From assembly GCF_910592395.1 (NCBI RefSeq), contig NC_088310.1, forward strand, positions 17,989,501 to 18,049,500: a DNA stretch of 60,000 nucleotides. The letters are read 5' to 3'. Numbering within the stretch: the stretch's first letter is position 1; the number at the start of each line of letters is the position of its first letter. Origin of the DNA: Lineus longissimus. Taxonomy: Eukaryota > Nemertea > Pilidiophora > Heteronemertea > Lineidae. The notes beneath the pieces were generated by a model that saw nothing but the letters and a program-made list of their open reading frames with translations, made no database searches and was not told where the DNA came from. Positions 40,801-46,800 of this stretch are shown here, one piece after another. The position numbers were made by a program, and so were the translations under genes.

Positions 40801-43800
40801 CACTTTTCAAATTGGCAGATACATTGTAGAATGAACTTCAAATGCTTTTTTGATCGAGTATCTAAAGAGTCGATTCCGGAGGGAAATTCGCTAAAGTTAT
40901 TTCCTTCTTATTTACTAAAATACCTGAGTTTCCTTGGCAAATTTGCTTCCGGAATTCACCCTGTTAAGTCAATTAACTCAACCCAGCAGAGTTTTGAAAT
41001 CGAAAACTGTTTTTTTACCGAGATCGCTCATCACTGTCAGTGGCAATGAACACGGAGGAAAAATGAGGCATAAAACACAAGCAGCTAGCAATCAATCAAC
41101 CTTAATTGAGGCTGTCACTAAGGTAATTGTTACACACATTCATTTTTTGCCAGCAATTATAAGGTTGGCCATGATTGTATATCCAAAACGACTGGGAGAT
41201 CACTTGTTGCGTTAGCGGTACTGAAACAAGTCCGAGATCAATAAAGTGTCTCAGTTTTGGGGCCCAGTCGCACTTCAGAGAAATTGAGCCACTCATCCTT
41301 TCAGAGAAATAGAGCCACTCATCCTTTAATGTCACAGAACAAGCAGATGTGAAGTGCTGTTAATCCAATTCTGGTACATGAAAATAGATAGCTCTTGACT
41401 GTAATAGAGTTGACCGACATTGGAATGCCACAGATTCATTTATGCACACACCATCATTTGGATAATACGAAACTATGGCATTGAGGAAAACACGCTCCCC
41501 CACCCCCCTCTTCACGGCTGTGGATGTGTGCCCCAGTTTAAGTAGAGAAAGATATAAATGCTGTTGCATAAGAGCTTAAAAGCAGAATTTGACGGAGGTC
41601 ATATCAAAATGAATTTATCTAAGGAAGGACTTGTTTTACCTACAGCTAGACACATGGTCTCTCTCATACTCCTGACGTCACGCTCACGCACTAGCGAACC
41701 GCCACCTAATCCGATACTCATGACATCTGGCATCCGGAAGTTCGTGTTGACACCGCCAACCTAAAATAGGAGCAACTCAATTCAGATAATAGGGATGAAC
41801 CCAAATGATATTTGCAGACCATCAGAATGGACTACCATAAATTACATTCACAATTAGCACTTATGGCAGGCCTTGCTCCTAAATGTCATGTAGCACTAAG
41901 GCAGACGGCTCTGGTTTGCATTTTATACCTTTTTGTGAAAGGAAGCCCATGCCTGCCCAGTCCATAAAAGAGCCCATTGGGCAATCAACTTCGGCCACGT
42001 GAAAAGTTGACCATTGCATGGTGTCACGGGTGATGTATCCGACGTCACGCAACACTTAATTTGGTCCCGAAAAAGCTATTTTTGCAAATGAAAGTACAAT
42101 CGTTGGGCTTTGAATGAATGTGGCAAGTCTCATTCATATTGAAGGTAATTTTACCTCACCTGTACTTTTGTTGACGCTTCCCGTGGAAAACCATTGCTCA
42201 AAACGCCGACGTCTGTCGTCGTGCCCCCTATGTCAATAACTATGGCATTTTTCCTCCCCGAGAGAAACGCCGCACCACGCATGCTGTTGGTTGGACCAGA
42301 GGCAAATGTTCTGACAGGATATTCAATGCAGTCATCGGAACTGGAATAAAGAGATAACTGGAGAAATGATTATCTGGTTAGAAAATGAAGTTATCTGGTT
42401 AGAAAATGAAGTTGCTGGTCACCCCACAGTACAGGATTCATCACGCTCCTGGTTTGCCTCAGACCTTATCAGACAGAGTGGGTCTTGAGCTGACCAGTGG
42501 AGGTGTCCTCTCAAATTGATTCAGAGGTCAACAAGAACCGTTCAAAAACTGTGTCTTTATAGTTGATGTTCAGGTCCCAATTTTTACAGTAGGCAAAATT
42601 TGCTTCAGAAGAGTACCTGATAAGAGTGCCATCATTCTGTGTGAGATAAAAAGGGCAATCTAATCCAACGTCCTGACTCAAAGCTTTTTGGAAGCCCAGG
42701 ATGGTTTCTTTGCAGAGTGGTTTTAGGCATTCATTCAAAATAGCAGCATTTTCCCTCTCCAGTAGGCCGATGTGGCCAATTCTATGGGAGATGGTGATGC
42801 TGATGTCCGGAAGTTGGTCCAGCAGAATCTGTGCAACTTGTTCCTCTTGTCCTGTTGAGACTGGGGAAAAGATACCTGCAAGGACAGCGACAGCAAAATG
42901 ACATATTACTGAATAAAAATACTGAGCTCTTTCCTGCTCTAAGCGCTTATTGGGATACCATGTTATCATCCCAGTCTTCACAGAAATCAAACAGGGGTTT
43001 CAACTCAAGGAGCAACCAGAAGGTGCCACTCGAACTCGACAAGTAGGGGAACACATCTCCTCTTGATCTTCTACAGTGCTACATCCCGACTCTCAGCATC
43101 ACTTTCGGATGGGTGACTATATAGCGATCTCAAAACCTTGGTGGTCAAGATGACTGCGCTACCGCTGCCTCATGACTTTCAACCATATGTAATGGATAGC
43201 AATAACCATTCTTAATTTATAAATCGATCGATTCAAACAAATAAACTATTGGTTTGAAAATGATAATATACTAGTTTCACCCATCTCGGACTGCGTCATA
43301 AATTACTTTGTATGTTCAGTTCAGCTTTTAGACGTGCTCAGCCATACCAATGCAAATTGATTCTATTTTCAGAGCAATTGACCTCAGCTTTGAACTTGCG
43401 ACAGCAATATAAACAAAGTGGTACATGCACAATTATGAGAGAGAGACCTCCTTCATAATCAAATTGACAGATAGCCCATATACATGAACTACCACTTAGG
43501 AGTGATTTATGACTTGGCAACTACAGTTTTTTACCAACTGATAGTAGTTTTGGCACCATCAAAAAACATTAGTGGCACACTTTCTGACCGAATTTTTTTG
43601 TGGTATGCAGCATCTGTTCTTTTGCAACAAGAAATAATCAGGGATGTGAGAGCGTGCAGAGCAAAGGACTGAAAAAATATCCATGTGAACTGAAAATGTT
43701 GTCAATAGAACTGCCTCTTAGCATAATGTTCATCGTTCTACATGTGGTGATGGAGATTATGACTATGGTGCTGGAGAACCATGACCACGGTGCTGGAGAA

Positions 43801-46800
43801 ACACGACTATTGGGCTAGAGAACCATGACTATGGTGCTGGAGAAACACGACTATTGGGCTAGAGAACCATGACTATGGTGCTAGAGGACCATGGCTATGG
43901 TGCTGGAGAAACATGACTATTGGGGTAGAGAACCATGGCTATGGTGCAAGAGAACCATGGTTATGGTGCTGGAGAAACATGACTATTGGGCGAGAGAACC
44001 ATGACTATGGTGCTGGAGAAACACGACTATTGGGCTAGAGAAACACGACTATTGGGCTAGAGAACCATGGCTATGGTGCTGGAGAAACACGACTATTGGG
44101 CTAGAGAACCATGACTATGGTGCTGGAGAAACACGACTATTGGGCTAGAGAAACACGACTATTGGGCTAGAGAACCATGGCTATGGTGCTGGAGAAACAT
44201 GACTATTGGGCTAGAGAACCATGACTATGGTGCTGGAGAAACACGACTATTGGGCTAGAGAAACACGACTATTGGGCTAGAGAACCATGGCTATGGTGCT
44301 GGAGAAACATGACTATTGGGCTAGAGAACCATGACTATGGTGCTGGAGAAACACGACTATTGGGCTAGAGAAACACGACTATTGGGCTAGAGAACCATGG
44401 CTATGGTGCTGGAGAAACACGACTATTGGGCTAGAGAAACACGACTATTGGGCTAGAGAACCATGGCTATGGTGCTGGAGAAACACGACTATTGGGCTAG
44501 AGAACCATGGCTATGGTGCTGGAGAAACACGACTATTGGGCTAGAGAACCATGGCTATGGTGCTGGAGAAACACGACTATTGGGCTAGAGAACCATGGCT
44601 ATGGTGCTGGAGAAACACGACTATTGGGCTAGAGAACCATGGCTATGGTGCTGGAGAACCATGACTACGGTGCTAGAGAACCATGACTATGGTGCTGGGG
44701 AAACACGACTATTGGGCTAGAGAACCATGACTATGGTGCTGGAGAACCATGACTACGGTGCTAGAGAACCATGACTATGGTGCTGGGGAAACACGACTAT
44801 TAGGCTAGAGAACCATGACTATGGTGCTGGAGAACCATGACTACGGTGCTAGAGAACCATGACTATGGTGCTGGGGAAACACGACTATTGGGCTAGAGAA
44901 CCATGGCTATGGTGCTGGAGAAACACGACTATTGGGCTAGAGAACCATGGCTATGGTGCTGGAGAAACACGACTATTAGGCTAGAGAACCATGGCTATGG
45001 TGCTGGAGAAACACGACTATGGTGCTGGTGAACCATGACTACGGTGCTAGAGAAACACGACTATTGGGCTAGAGAACCATGGCTATGGTGCTGGAGAAAC
45101 ACGACTATTGGGCTAGAGAACCATGACTATGGTGCTAGAGAGCCATGGCTATGGTGCTGGAGAAACATGACTATTGGGCTAGAGAACCATGACTACGGTG
45201 CTAGAGAACCATGGCTATGGTGCTGGAGAAACATGATTATTGGGCTAGAGAAACACGACTATTGGGCTAGAGAACCATGGCTATGGTGCTGGAGAAACAT
45301 GACTATTGGGATAGAGAACCATGACTATGATGCTTGAGAAACACGACTATTTGGCTAGAGAACCATGACTGCCTGAGTTGGCAGTGCTGTCAGCTTTATA
45401 TACTGACATGCAATCAAAATTTAAATTGCAGCCCACTTTCCATTGTTTTATTTATCGGCAGATTGACCGTATGATAATATTCTTAATCAATACAATGAAT
45501 GTCACATTCATTTTTTATGGAACAAAATATTTCAAAATATTTACACAGTTATGATTATCTTGTCTAGTCTTGTGTCCTCGATAACTTTATGTCTTTAATG
45601 ATCAACTACACGATAAGCAAACCAGTTCAGTTTTTTAAAACTTTCGGTCTGCAAACAAGGGTAATGTTATTGCTCTGGTTCATTTTTAAATATTCTGATA
45701 AAAACTGAAATATTATTCAATTTACATGCAGCACTGCCCTACGTTTGCAATTGAATAAGTATTGAACATTTTTACTAGGACATCCAGGCACTTACATGTA
45801 TCACTCACACATGGGACCCCAACCTACATGTACATATGTAAATAAGTTCACTTACAAAAGCAGAATCATTTGAATAGTGATTTTGCTGCTCAGCAAAATT
45901 TTAAATTTATACTTATTTTATTAGCTAATGGGCACCATACTGAACCTTGACAGTATTGCCTCTCTGGCGCGTTGTCTGGAAGCTGAGCAAAGTCAATACA
46001 CTGAGGGTCAAGATGCTGGGCACCAGTTATTTCAGCTATTTTAGCTATTTCAGCTGTTTTAGCTATTTCAGCTATTTCAGCCAAATTTTAGCTATTTTAG
46101 CTATTTCAGCTATTTTAGCCATTTTAGCTATTTCAGCTATTTCAGCTATTTCAGCTATTTTAGCTATTTCAGCTATTACAGCTATTTCAGCTCTTTTCTT
46201 GTTTTATGACAAAGTCCTAACAGAACTTGTGGAACTTGTCTGTGCGGCTGCACAATATTGATTTCAGCGACCAGTTGTAGCATACAAAGTCAATTTCATT
46301 GATTTCAGGCAAAACTAATCACCATCAAGACAAAAAGGCAGCTCGGTGGACTCGATGTGGATAGGACTTATCAAACCTAGCCATTAATAAAAATCAATAT
46401 ACTTCTGATATGCAAATCAGATATTCAAGGCAACACTACTATATCATGAGCAGTTGTGGTTATAATAGATATGGAATAGTTCATTAACTGCATATACATG
46501 TATGTACAGTGGAACCTCCCTTAGCGGAACCTCTCTATTAAGGACACTAGTTTTGGTCCCAAATTGGTTGTTTCCATTCAATTTGACCTCTCTAATCAGG
46601 GCACCTCTCTATTAAGGACAGCACTTCCCAGTCTCAAGGGTGTCTTTAATAGAGAGGTTCTACTGTACCCTCGTGGCTGTATCTCTAAACATGTATACTC
46701 CAGTTTCAATGATCTTAAAACTGGTCAATTCAAGAGAGCTGTGGATATAAGTGATGCACACCATCATTCGAAGGCACCCATAATCAGCATTATCATATTA

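Larger units (their letters stand above)
37872..41676. other. Intron 4, distal part, without genes
   Basis: Apart from the repeats listed separately I see only short chance frames. There is a 28-base duplication (AGAGAAATWGAGCCACTCAT, twice) at 41276-41335, a G-run near 39337, and long AT-rich tracts at 40.2-40.8 kb. Confidence 0.45.

Noticed and set aside
45035-45337. 100-codon Trp/Cys-rich frame
   Set aside because: Translation of the 22-bp satellite; the periodicity explains the repeated residues.
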